Assembly: GCA_964511875.1 (NCBI GenBank)
Contig: CAZEHS010000086.1
Span: 1 to 13,086, forward strand
Reading direction: 5' to 3'
Source of the DNA: CAZEHS01 sp964511875
GTDB taxonomy: Bacteria; Bacillota; Clostridia; Peptostreptococcales; Acidaminobacteraceae
DNA: 13,086 nucleotides
This document shows positions 6,589-13,086 of the stretch, in pieces. Numbering within the stretch: position 1 is the stretch's first letter; every line of letters begins with the position of its first letter. A model generated the notes under the pieces. That model searched no databases and was not told where the DNA came from. It saw only the letters and a program-made list of their open reading frames with translations. Made by a program: the position numbers and the translations under genes.

Positions 6589-8325
6589 ATGCGCGTACTT
6601 CTCACAACATTGAACGCCCGCTTCAGCCATTCATCCCTGGCCTTGCGTTACATCAGGGGTGTTTTGCGTGAAATTCCCGGATTGGAAGTGGAGTTGAAGG
6701 AATTCACCATCAACCAGCCGGCTGATGAAATCCTCTTTTCGATACATAAAGGGGGATATGACTGTGTGTGTTTTTCTACCTATATATGGAATGTTGAAAT
6801 GATTCTTCAGATCGGAGCCAATCTGAAAAAGATTACTCCGGAGCTGCGGATTCTGATGGGAGGGCCTGAAGTCACCTATTCTGCCGCGTCCATTCTGAAG
6901 AACAACCCTTTTATCAGCGGACTGATTCTTGGTGAAGGTGAGGACACCGTACGGAACCTGTTCACCCGCGGATTTGGCGACTCCGGCTATCGGAATATCG
7001 CCGGAACAGCCTGGAATACGGACATGGGCATACGCATCAATCCTGCAGCTCAGTTAATCCAGGATCTGGACAGCATTCCGTTCCCATATGATGAGGGGGA
7101 TTCCTTCGATAACAGGCTGGTGTATTATGAAAGCAGCCGTGGATGTCCATACCGCTGCACTTACTGCCTGTCTTCCGCACTGGAAGGAGTCCGTTATTTT
7201 TCACTGCCGAGGGTTTTCAGAGATCTGGAATGGCTTCTTAAAAGAAAGATTCAGACCGTTAAATTCGTTGATCGAACCTTCAACGTCAAACCGGAGCACT
7301 TCCTGCCGATTTTAGAATACATCGAATCCCATGACAATGGGCTGACTTGCTTTCACTTTGAGATATCGGCAGGAATCCTGACACAGGAAATAATCACACT
7401 ATGTGCTGGGTTAAGAAAGAATCTGGTGCAGTTTGAAATCGGTGTTCAGAGTACCTGCCCTGAGGCATTAAAAGCCAGTGGACGGCCGGATTGGACAGAT
7501 AGGATCCGCAGCCATGTGACAGCACTTCAGAAACCCGAAAACATCCATCTCCATCTGGATCTGATAGCTGGTCTTCCCTATGAAAGCTATGAGCGGTTTT
7601 TGGAGTCCTTCGATGCAGTTTATGCAATGAGGCCGGATATGCTTCAGCTAGGTTTCCTTAAGCTCATTCACGGCACTGCTATGCGCAAGAACGCTGATTT
7701 CTATGGTTTTCAGTGGCGTGAAGAGCCGCCTTACGAAGTGCTGTGCTCCAAATGGATCACCTTTGATGAACTATATGAATTGAAGCGCGTGGAGAATCTG
7801 CTGGACCGTTTTTACCAACGAGGTCATTTCAAAAAGACCATGATGCAGCTGGAAAGCCGATTTGACAGACCCAGCACCCTGTATACCTCGATGGATGCCT
7901 GGTGGCAGGCATACGGCCATTGGGACAGGCATGTGGGGCAGGATGAATCATGGATGCTGCTGTATGATTTTGCTGTCCATGCCGGTTTGCCTGAGGAAAT
8001 CATACGGGCCTGCCTGCGTTGGGATGCGATTGTCAGCTATAAACCCAAATCCTTTACAGGTACCTTGCTGACTTCGAGGGAACCGGAGAAGGGTAAACAG
8101 CATGACCTGCTCCATGCTCGTGACCGCTCAGACCCCAACTGGGCTCCATATGGGGATATTCCTGTCAAGCAGCTGCTTAAACGGTTCCATTTTGAAATTT
8201 TCGATTGGAATCCCGAAACACAGTGTGCCCTGATAGAGCCGATGATTGTCTGCTTTGATACGTCACAATCTCCGTCCAAGGTAGTATGGCGCTGGAAAGC
8301 TTCTGAAATTATTAATGAAAATTAG
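6589..8325 (+). CDS. B12-binding-domain radical SAM protein, DUF4080 type
   Basis: The 578-residue product has an N-terminal cobalamin-binding-like domain (about 1-150), with 'LLTTLNARFSHSSLALRYIR' at the start and 'ILMGGPEVTYSA' (88-99). This precedes a radical SAM core with the cluster motif Cys186-x3-Cys190-x2-Cys193 ('ESSRGCPYRCTYCLSS'). The C-terminal region (about 370-560) is rich in aromatic residues and matches the layout of DUF4080. It should bind a 4Fe-4S cluster and cleave SAM, but its substrate is unknown. The classic DxHxxG cobalamin motif is not seen, so B12 binding is not certain. The ATG is five bases after the bshA stop, with GGAGG (6573-6577) inside the end of bshA. It is therefore in the same transcript as the bacillithiol genes. 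Confidence 0.88.
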   Translation: MRVLLTTLNARFSHSSLALRYIRGVLREIPGLEVELKEFTINQPADEILFSIHKGGYDCVCFSTYIWNVEMILQIGANLKKITPELRILMGGPEVTYSAASILKNNPFISGLILGEGEDTVRNLFTRGFGDSGYRNIAGTAWNTDMGIRINPAAQLIQDLDSIPFPYDEGDSFDNRLVYYESSRGCPYRCTYCLSSALEGVRYFSLPRVFRDLEWLLKRKIQTVKFVDRTFNVKPEHFLPILEYIESHDNGLTCFHFEISAGILTQEIITLCAGLRKNLVQFEIGVQSTCPEALKASGRPDWTDRIRSHVTALQKPENIHLHLDLIAGLPYESYERFLESFDAVYAMRPDMLQLGFLKLIHGTAMRKNADFYGFQWREEPPYEVLCSKWITFDELYELKRVENLLDRFYQRGHFKKTMMQLESRFDRPSTLYTSMDAWWQAYGHWDRHVGQDESWMLLYDFAVHAGLPEEIIRACLRWDAIVSYKPKSFTGTLLTSREPEKGKQHDLLHARDRSDPNWAPYGDIPVKQLLKRFHFEIFDWNPETQCALIEPMIVCFDTSQSPSKVVWRWKASEIINEN

Positions 8326-8371
8326 CAGGAAACTCTGGGTTCATGGGGAATAATAACAGAGTACGACTACC

Positions 8372-8377
8372 AGGAGG
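8372..8377 (+). promoter_or_regulatory. Ribosome binding site selecting a TTG start
   Basis: A perfect AGGAGG (8372-8377) stands seven bases before the in-frame TTG at 8385. The upstream in-frame ATG at 8343 has only a weak AGGAAA-like site, so the TTG is the preferred start. Confidence 0.75.
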
Positions 8378-8384
8378 ATTACCT

Positions 8385-9095
8385 TTGAACATATTGAAAG
8401 ATATAATGGAAGTGAACAGGGAGGTTTCCGCAAAGACTTTTGCTGCCCTGAAGGCATGTCCGGTACTGATTCCGATCACTGTTGGAGTCCTGCTTGTGAA
8501 TGTCATGATCGCTATGGCGGCAGGTTTTTTCGGATTCCTGGCAGGCATTTTCCTGCTGATTGCAGATGGGGCAGTTCTTGGGGCCTATCTTTATGTTCTG
8601 GAGCAGGTGATACGGTACAGAAAGCTGAAAATCCAGGATCTGCAGGATGGTGTACAGGTTTATTTCCGTCGGACGGTAATCATGATCATGATCATCAACC
8701 TGGCATTCTACGCCCTATCCATCTTAGGAGGGATTTTAAGCGGATTAGGATTTGTCGTCATGATGATCGGATACCTGGGAGCGTTCATATTCCTGAATCC
8801 ACTGCCTGAAATGCTTTACCTGAGACATTATTCTGAAGGGGAGTCCCTTTCAAAATCCTATGAATTCATTCTTGCAAACTGGATAGACTGGTTCGTACCG
8901 CTGCTCCCGATGATGATCCTGGCGTTTGGGGGCGGAATATTCGGAGGAATGCTGTTTCCAGGCCTTGGAACACTTCCGGGTATCCTGATTCAGGCGATCG
9001 TGCTTCCTTTTGTCATGGTTTACCGGGGATTCCTCTTCGATAACCTCAGCAAATCCAGTCGCCGCAAACGGCAGTTCCGCCGTAATATGCATTAA
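8385..9095 (+). CDS. Polytopic membrane protein of unknown function
   Basis: With the TTG start the product has 236 residues (250 from the ATG at 8343). It is strongly hydrophobic, with about six membrane segments: roughly 24-46, 48-72, 96-115, 117-137, 165-189 and 195-214. The C-terminus is short and very basic ('SSRRKRQFRRNMH'), probably cytoplasmic by the positive-inside rule. The stretch 'GESLSKSYEFILANWIDWF' (152-170) resembles the conserved motif between helices in small DUF975/YciC-like membrane proteins, but this is only a layout resemblance. No transporter or enzyme motif is seen. It lies between the radical SAM gene and nadK on the same strand, and its stop overlaps the nadK ribosome site. 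No function is proposed. Confidence 0.8.
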   Translation: MNILKDIMEVNREVSAKTFAALKACPVLIPITVGVLLVNVMIAMAAGFFGFLAGIFLLIADGAVLGAYLYVLEQVIRYRKLKIQDLQDGVQVYFRRTVIMIMIINLAFYALSILGGILSGLGFVVMMIGYLGAFIFLNPLPEMLYLRHYSEGESLSKSYEFILANWIDWFVPLLPMMILAFGGGIFGGMLFPGLGTLPGILIQAIVLPFVMVYRGFLFDNLSKSSRRKRQFRRNMH

Positions 9096-9104
9096 GGAGT
9101 CCCA

Positions 9105-9935
9105 ATGAGAAGAATACTGATACACCATAATTACAAGCGGGAGAGCATGGCTGTCAAGGCAAAACTAATTACGCTGATGGCTGAAAGAGGCTTCCAGTCT
9201 GTTGATGAGGATCCCGATGTGATCGTCGCCATCGGTGGAGACGGCACTATGCTCAGCGCAGTAAGGGACCATCGTTCCAAACGGACACCGTTCATAGGGA
9301 TAAACACCGGCAGTCTTGGTTTTTTGCCCAATGTTCGCCCTGATAATATGTCCGGCTTATTGGATGCTCTCGAAACACATTCCTACAGTATCCAGAGCTA
9401 CCCACTTCTGAAAGTCATCTGTAAAACCGTCATGGGAGAACAGGTAGAAAGCTATGCTTTCAACGAAATCCTGATCAAGCATCTGGAACCCCGCTTAATG
9501 GAAGCGAAAATCTTCATAAACGGCAAACCCTTCAACTACTTCACCGGTGACGGGTTCATAATTTCAACGCCGATCGGCGCAACAGGATATGCCATCTGGG
9601 CAGGTGGTGTCGCCACCCATTCAGAACTGCCGGTATATCAGCTGACACCTCTCAATCCCAATGACAACAGCATTAACCGCCCACTGAAGACCAGTATGGT
9701 GGTTCCCCTTGAAACAGAAATTGATTTCAAGATCGTTAAAGCCAGCAGCAGAGAAGTAATCGTTGCCTGCGACGGCTGTAAGGTCTCCAATGACTATATC
9801 TCGGAACTTCATATCCGAGCGTCGAAGCGGGAGATACGATTTCTGAGACTGGGAGAATACGACTACTTCGAATTCTACAAAGCCAAAATCATCGATAAGA
9901 ACATCAGCCGATCGGTGAATAATCCGGAGCTGTAA
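9105..9935 (+). CDS. nadK: NAD kinase (ATP-NAD kinase)
   Basis: Phosphorylates NAD to NADP in the cytosol. The 276-residue product has the short Bacillus-type length. Visible motifs in order are 'IGGDGTML' (43-50, the GGDGT phosphate-donor motif), 'GINTGSLGFL' (65-74), 'FNEILI' (119-124, with the conserved Asn-Glu pair), 'TGDGFIISTPIGATGYAIW' (147-165) and the late 'ACDG' (221-224). The usual TPTGSTAY motif reads TPIGATGY, so Ser is Ala and Ala is Gly. The family's catalytic Asp in GGDGT is kept. The ATG follows AAGGAG (9094-9099), which overlaps the preceding stop. NADP made here could feed NADPH-dependent bacillithiol reduction, an inference from co-location. The related diacylglycerol/sphingosine kinase group is less likely because the Asn-Glu motif is present. 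Confidence 0.93.
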   Translation: MRRILIHHNYKRESMAVKAKLITLMAERGFQSVDEDPDVIVAIGGDGTMLSAVRDHRSKRTPFIGINTGSLGFLPNVRPDNMSGLLDALETHSYSIQSYPLLKVICKTVMGEQVESYAFNEILIKHLEPRLMEAKIFINGKPFNYFTGDGFIISTPIGATGYAIWAGGVATHSELPVYQLTPLNPNDNSINRPLKTSMVVPLETEIDFKIVKASSREVIVACDGCKVSNDYISELHIRASKREIRFLRLGEYDYFEFYKAKIIDKNISRSVNNPEL

Positions 9936-9952
9936 ATGAGAGGAGACATCTT

Positions 9953-10441
9953 ATGAGCAATTCTATACGTGAACTTCAGGAAAAGGACATCCCAAAAGTA
10001 TTATCTCTGTTTGCAAAGCTAAGCGAGGAAATGGCGGAGGTGTCCTTCACAGAAATCGCAACCCATGAACAGGTCCTTGAATGGCTGTCGAACCCAAATA
10101 CATTCGTCTTTGTCGCAGCGGATGATGATGTCATTCTTGCAGTTATTCGGGCAAGAAAGGGAAAGGGGCATCAGGACCATTCTGCTAATATCACCGTAGC
10201 CGTGGATTACAGCTTCCGCGGTAATAACGTTGCTCAAAACCTGACCAATTTCTGTACTCAGGAACTGAAGAAGCAGGGCGTGAAAATTGTCAGAGCAGAG
10301 ATCTATTCAAACAATCTGCCGTCTATCAATACGGTCCTCAGCTGTGGTTTCAGCTTCGCAGGAACCGTTCTGATGCACCATTACGACGAAAACCAGAAAA
10401 CCTATGTGGACGATCTGATGTTCCATAAGATACTGATATAA
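9953..10441 (+). CDS. GNAT-family N-acetyltransferase, substrate unknown
   Basis: The 162-residue protein has the single-domain GNAT size. The N-terminal 'SIRELQEKDIPKVLSLFAKL' (4-23) is the usual first strand and helix. The acetyl-CoA motif A appears as 'TVAVDYSFRGNNVAQNLTNF' (81-100), in which R89-G90-N91-N92-V93-A94 fits the R/Q-x-x-G-x-A pattern with one glycine replaced. Motif B is 'EIYSNNLPSINTVLSCGFS' (116-134). It transfers acetyl from acetyl-CoA to an unidentified amine. AGGAGA (9941-9946) precedes the ATG, and the gap to nadK is 17 bases, so it belongs to the same operon. It shows little similarity to the GNAT domain of the upstream fusion beyond the family motifs. Confidence 0.88.
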   Translation: MSNSIRELQEKDIPKVLSLFAKLSEEMAEVSFTEIATHEQVLEWLSNPNTFVFVAADDDVILAVIRARKGKGHQDHSANITVAVDYSFRGNNVAQNLTNFCTQELKKQGVKIVRAEIYSNNLPSINTVLSCGFSFAGTVLMHHYDENQKTYVDDLMFHKILI

Positions 10442-10450
10442 GAGGTCATC

Positions 10451-11593
10451 ATGCTCAATAGACTGAATCCGCTTCTGCGAAAACGGGCAGAAGAATTGAT
10501 TTTCATTGAATTGAAGCCAGGCATGAAGCTGGGCTGGAATGGTTTTGAATTTCCTGAAGGCACACCGCTGCCTGTACAGCTGCACGAGATCGTTGGTGAC
10601 ATCAAGGACAACAATCTGGAGCATTTTTCGTCGATCACTCTCGTGGAGGGAATGATCCGAATACTTGGTATCGATTCTGAAACACCCCATCGTGAAACCT
10701 ATTTGAAGGCACTGAAGGCATATCAGCCGGACATGCTGGAGGTGATTCTGACAAAAGGGATCCGCTCAGCCTCCGAAGGTGCCTTTGATGAGGCGATGCT
10801 GCTTTTCAGGGCAGCAGTCCAGCTGGCACCGGTCAGCGAAGATGCACTGTTCAATTATGGCCGCTCACTGGTCGATCTTGCTGCCAAGTATGAGAACACC
10901 CGTTTGGAAACCGCACTGAACGAAGAGGCGCTTGAGGTTTACGAAACCCTCTCCGAGCTCAATCCGGAATTAGCGCAGGCCCATTATTTTTTAGGATTCC
11001 TCTACGCGAACAGGAAGGCCTATATTAAAGCCGCGGAATGCTGGCAGAGGGCACTTGCCCTGGAAATTTCAGAGGACCAGGAGATGGAGATCAGGACTCT
11101 TCTGATTCAGCTTGAGGACAAACGGATTTATGAGGAAGGTTACAATGCTGTTTTAAAGGGCTATAATCAGGATGCTCTGGAGCTTCTCTGCTCCCTGGAG
11201 GATAAGTATCCGGAATGGTGGAACCTTTTCTTCTTCATCGGGCTGGCCTATAAGGGGCTGGAACAGTATGAGGATGCCATCTCCTGCTTCCTGAGGGTCG
11301 AACAGCTTCATCCGGCCCATCCTGAAACCTACAATGAACTGGGAATCTGTTATCTGATGCTGATGCGTTATCAGGATGCTGAAGAGCAGCTTGCCAAGGG
11401 AATCAGCATGAATCCTGAGAGTTCAGAGATGCTCTGTAACATGGGTATTGTTCTCATTGAAAAAGGCAGCCTGGATCTGGCGGAGAAATTCCTTATTGAA
11501 GCCGTTCAAAAGGCACCTGAAGATGAAATATGTAAGGCGTGGCTGGATAAAGTTCGAAAAGATAGACTGCTTGCGGGGTCTGTTGCAGAATGA
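10451..11593 (+). CDS. Tetratricopeptide-repeat (TPR) protein
   Basis: The 380-residue protein has a non-repeat N-terminal region (about 1-95) followed by TPR-type helix pairs. Recognisable units lie near 99-126, 130-170 (with an insert), 172-205, 256-289, 290-322 and 324-356, carrying the usual small/large pattern such as 'AHYFLGFLYANRKAYIKAAE' and 'TYNELGICYLMLMRYQDAEE'. There is no signal peptide or membrane segment, so it is probably cytosolic and acts as a protein-interaction scaffold. No catalytic motif is visible. The ATG lies nine bases after the previous stop, with a modest AAGAGGT site. It is the last gene of the operon, followed by a strong hairpin. Confidence 0.85.
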   Translation: MLNRLNPLLRKRAEELIFIELKPGMKLGWNGFEFPEGTPLPVQLHEIVGDIKDNNLEHFSSITLVEGMIRILGIDSETPHRETYLKALKAYQPDMLEVILTKGIRSASEGAFDEAMLLFRAAVQLAPVSEDALFNYGRSLVDLAAKYENTRLETALNEEALEVYETLSELNPELAQAHYFLGFLYANRKAYIKAAECWQRALALEISEDQEMEIRTLLIQLEDKRIYEEGYNAVLKGYNQDALELLCSLEDKYPEWWNLFFFIGLAYKGLEQYEDAISCFLRVEQLHPAHPETYNELGICYLMLMRYQDAEEQLAKGISMNPESSEMLCNMGIVLIEKGSLDLAEKFLIEAVQKAPEDEICKAWLDKVRKDRLLAGSVAE

Positions 11594-11626
11594 TTTAACT
11601 AATTTGTTGCAGGCTTCAAATATTTG

Positions 11627-11655
11627 TTGAAATCATCCCACCCTTCTGGTAAACT
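11627..11655 (+). promoter_or_regulatory. Probable promoter for ptb, overlapping the upstream terminator
   Basis: TTGAAA (11627-11632) is followed after exactly 17 bases by TAAACT (11650-11655), with TG one base upstream (11648-11649) as an extended -10. The -10 lies in the loop of the terminator hairpin (11635-11666), so the start point would fall within the hairpin's 3' arm. A weaker TTGGAA at 11677 has no good -10 partner. Confidence 0.5.
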
Positions 11656-11678
11656 AAGGGTGGGATTCAATTATTTTT
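11635..11678 (+). terminator. Rho-independent terminator of the bsh-nadK-TPR operon
   Basis: ATCCCACCCTT (11635-11645) pairs perfectly with AAGGGTGGGAT (11656-11666) around a ten-base loop, followed by an imperfect T tract with TTATTTTT at 11671-11678. It lies 42 bases after the TPR stop. As a perfect DNA palindrome over a promoter it could also be an operator. Confidence 0.78.
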
Positions 11679-11723
11679 GGAAGTGTAATCAAATAATTTT
11701 AATGCCCAGACGGGAGTGAGACG

Positions 11724-12632
11724 ATGATTAAAAATTTCAAGGAATTGATCAGTGCTGCAAAGGCACAGAAAAAATCACGACTTGCAGTTGCTGCTGCACA
11801 GGATGATGATGTGCTCATCGCTGTATGCAATGCGGCTCAGGAAGGGATCATTGAACCCATTCTGATTGGAGATACTGAAAAAATCAAAGCGATGGCCCAT
11901 CAGAGCAGTCTGGATATTTCATCTTTTGAGATGATCGAGGCTCCTGATCTTGTCGATGCTGCCCGGACAGCTGTGAAGCTGGTGAGCTCCGGTAAGGCTG
12001 ATTTCCTTATGAAGGGTCTGATTGATACGGCTATTCTGCTCAAAGCCGTTCTGGATAAGGAAATAGGCTTACGGACCGACAGTCAGCTGTCCCATGTCAT
12101 GGTATATGAAACCCCTAATTATCATAAACTCCTTTTCCTGACTGATGGCGGCATGAATATCGCCCCCACACTGGAAGAAAAGGCAAAAATCATCAAGAAT
12201 GCAGTAGTGGTGGCGAAGGCCATAGGAATTAAACGAGTGAAGGTCGCATGTTTAGCTGCAAAAGAAAAGGTGGAGCCAAAAATGGCGGCCACAGTTGATG
12301 CAGATGCCCTTCAGAAAATGGGCAATGCCGGCGAATTCGGACTCGATGTCTTTGTTCAGGGTCCTCTGGCCTTTGACCTGGCCGTATCGAAGGAAGCCTG
12401 CGCAGTGAAGAAATTCACCGGAGAGGTTGCCGGGGATGCAGATATCCTGCTTGTTCCCAATATTGAAATGGGTAATGGCATCGGCAAGACGATGACCTAT
12501 ATGGCAAAGGCCGATTCCGCAGGCATCATAATGGGTGCCAAGGTACCTGTTGTCCTTGTCTCCCGTGCCGACAGCCACGAAGCCAAACTCTACAGCATCG
12601 CCCTGGGAAGCCTGATTGCAGGGAACAAATAA
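11724..12632 (+). CDS. ptb: Phosphate butyryltransferase (phosphotransbutyrylase)
   Basis: Transfers an acyl group (butyryl, or branched or related acyl) from CoA to phosphate, giving an acyl phosphate that butyrate kinase can use to make ATP. The 302 residues match the usual length of Ptb. The sequence follows the Pta/Ptb fold: 'VAAAQDDDVLIAVCNAAQEG' near the N-terminus, 'KADFLMKGLIDTAILLKAVL' (90-109) and 'LTDGGMNIAPTLEEKAKII'. The C-terminal part has 'ILLVPNIEMGNGIGKTM' and 'GAKVPVVLVSRADS', characteristic of acyl-CoA phosphotransferases. The ATG follows GGGAG (11712-11716) with a seven-base gap. The kinase partner (buk) is not adjacent. With iorA next, the real substrate may be an aryl- or branched-acyl-CoA rather than butyryl-CoA. 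A Pta (acetyl) identity is less likely because the protein is short and Ptb-like. Confidence 0.93.
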   Translation: MIKNFKELISAAKAQKKSRLAVAAAQDDDVLIAVCNAAQEGIIEPILIGDTEKIKAMAHQSSLDISSFEMIEAPDLVDAARTAVKLVSSGKADFLMKGLIDTAILLKAVLDKEIGLRTDSQLSHVMVYETPNYHKLLFLTDGGMNIAPTLEEKAKIIKNAVVVAKAIGIKRVKVACLAAKEKVEPKMAATVDADALQKMGNAGEFGLDVFVQGPLAFDLAVSKEACAVKKFTGEVAGDADILLVPNIEMGNGIGKTMTYMAKADSAGIIMGAKVPVVLVSRADSHEAKLYSIALGSLIAGNK

Positions 12633-12642
12633 AAAAGAATGG

Positions 12643-12735
12643 AACCACCGAATACACCGAATACACCGAATACACCGAGGAAGGTCATTTACATTTACAT
12701 CTGTCTATTCGGTGCCTTCGGTGAATTCGGTGGTT
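12643..12735. repeat. Intergenic palindromic element built from 9-bp tandem repeats
   Basis: Four tandem units of CACCGAATA lie at 12646-12681, the last as CACCGAGGA. The region 12643-12672 pairs with 12706-12735 at about 27 of 30 positions, starting with a perfect 11-base match (AACCACCGAAT with ATTCGGTGGTT). The loop is 33 bases and holds the fourth unit. It lies 10 bases after the ptb stop. Such 'CACCGAAT' hairpins are dispersed in several bacterial genomes, as far as I recall; that could not be checked here. It may also serve as a transcript end or RNA-stabilising structure. Confidence 0.85.
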
Positions 12736-12775
12736 TCAAAAATGATAAGTTTTCCAATGAATTTTACATCCTTAG

Positions 12776-12784
12776 AAAGAGGTG
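12776..12784 (+). promoter_or_regulatory. Ribosome binding site selecting the iorA TTG start
   Basis: AAAGAGGTG (12776-12784) has its AGAGG core eight bases before TTG 12791. No ATG in the right place gives the conserved N-terminus, so the TTG is preferred. Confidence 0.65.
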
Positions 12785-12790
12785 CGAAAC

Positions 12791-13086
12791 TTGAAAAAGG
12801 TATTGATGACAGGTAATGAGGCAGTTGCACGGGGTGCGTTCGAGGCTGGGGTGACTTATGCAGCGGCTTATCCCGGAACACCAAGTACAGAGATTCTTGA
12901 GAACACTGCCCTTTACCCAGGCGCCATTCACTCTGAGTGGGCTCCTAATGAAAAAGTGGCTCTTGAGAACGTGATAGGCGCTTCCATGGCCGGTGCACGG
13001 GCCCTGGCTGCCATGAAGCATGTTGGAGTCAACGTAGCAGCTGATCCACTTTTCACCATTGCATACACCGGCATCACCGGAGGCCT
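12791..13086 (+). CDS. iorA: Indolepyruvate:ferredoxin oxidoreductase alpha subunit, N-terminal part
   Basis: The frame is open from TTG 12791 to the window end (98 codons), and the rest of the gene lies outside. The family decarboxylates aryl-2-oxo acids (indolepyruvate, phenylpyruvate) to aryl-acetyl-CoA with thiamine diphosphate and ferredoxin. The N-terminus 'KKVLMTGNEAVARGAFEAGV', then 'AAYPGTPSTEILENTA' and 'SEWAPNEKVALENVIGASMA', with 'ADPLFTIAYTGITGG' at the end, are diagnostic of IorA. The Glu in 'EWAPNEK' lies where the thiamine-activating residue is expected. The start is a TTG with a clear ribosome site, giving a first residue read as Met. It follows ptb by 158 bases across the hairpin repeat. 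I see no convincing promoter between them, so co-transcription is possible. Confidence 0.93.
   Translation, partial: MKKVLMTGNEAVARGAFEAGVTYAAAYPGTPSTEILENTALYPGAIHSEWAPNEKVALENVIGASMAGARALAAMKHVGVNVAADPLFTIAYTGITGG

Noticed and set aside
8680..8697. ATCATG/GATCAT tandem repeat
   Set aside because: It lies within the membrane protein and simply encodes an Ile-Met-rich transmembrane segment.
11677..11703. Second ptb promoter candidate, TTGGAA with TTTAAT
   Set aside because: The spacing is 15 bases and the -10 match is poor; the upstream TTGAAA/TAAACT pair is better.
12646..12681. Possible CRISPR array
   Set aside because: The units are only 9 bp, directly adjacent and without spacers, so this is a tandem repeat in a hairpin arm.
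12616..12816. Small + strand frame with an HRIHRIHRIHRG run
   Set aside because: The peptide repeat is simply the 9-bp DNA repeat translated; it has no ribosome site and overlaps the iorA start in another frame.

Overview
The window looks like chromosomal DNA of a low-to-mid-GC Firmicute, most likely an anaerobic, amino-acid-fermenting member of the Clostridia. The signs are an arginine T-box riboswitch, strong AGGAGG ribosome sites, TTG starts, bacillithiol genes, phosphate butyryltransferase and a ferredoxin-dependent indolepyruvate oxidoreductase. The genus cannot be fixed from the sequence. Every gene is on the + strand.

Layout. (1) 1-163 is the C-terminus of a probable PrsA/SurA-like foldase. 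(2) 179-2196 is a sigma-A-type promoter, a T-box leader with an arginine specifier codon (CGC) and argS, ending in a large branched terminator hairpin. (3) 2282-3716 is a stand-alone gene with its own promoter. It encodes a fold-type-II PLP-enzyme-like domain that has lost the PLP lysine and phosphate loops, fused to a GNAT acetyltransferase domain. This is the most unusual protein here. (4) 3751-11593 is a compact run of seven genes: bshC, bshA, a B12-binding radical SAM protein (DUF4080 type), a small polytopic membrane protein, NAD kinase, a GNAT acetyltransferase and a TPR protein. Most gaps are 1-17 bases, so they probably form one operon. (5) 11627-12632 is phosphate butyryltransferase (ptb), whose likely promoter overlaps the terminator of the preceding operon. 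(6) 12643-12735 is an intergenic hairpin built from 9-bp tandem repeats. (7) 12791-13086 is the start of iorA, cut by the window edge.

How the genes may work together. BshA and BshC perform the first and last steps of bacillithiol synthesis; the deacetylase BshB is not in the window. NAD kinase in the same run would supply NADP for the NADPH-dependent thiol redox system, although that link is inference. IorA would make arylacetyl-CoA from aryl-2-oxo acids, and a Ptb-type enzyme could turn acyl-CoA into acyl phosphate for ATP formation. That suggests a 2-oxo-acid fermentation branch at the right end.

No CRISPR array, tRNA, rRNA, transposase or phage gene was seen. The best leads for something undescribed are the pseudo-PLP/GNAT fusion, the association of bacillithiol synthesis with an uncharacterised radical SAM/B12 protein, the hairpin repeat beside iorA, and the promoter nested in a terminator before ptb.
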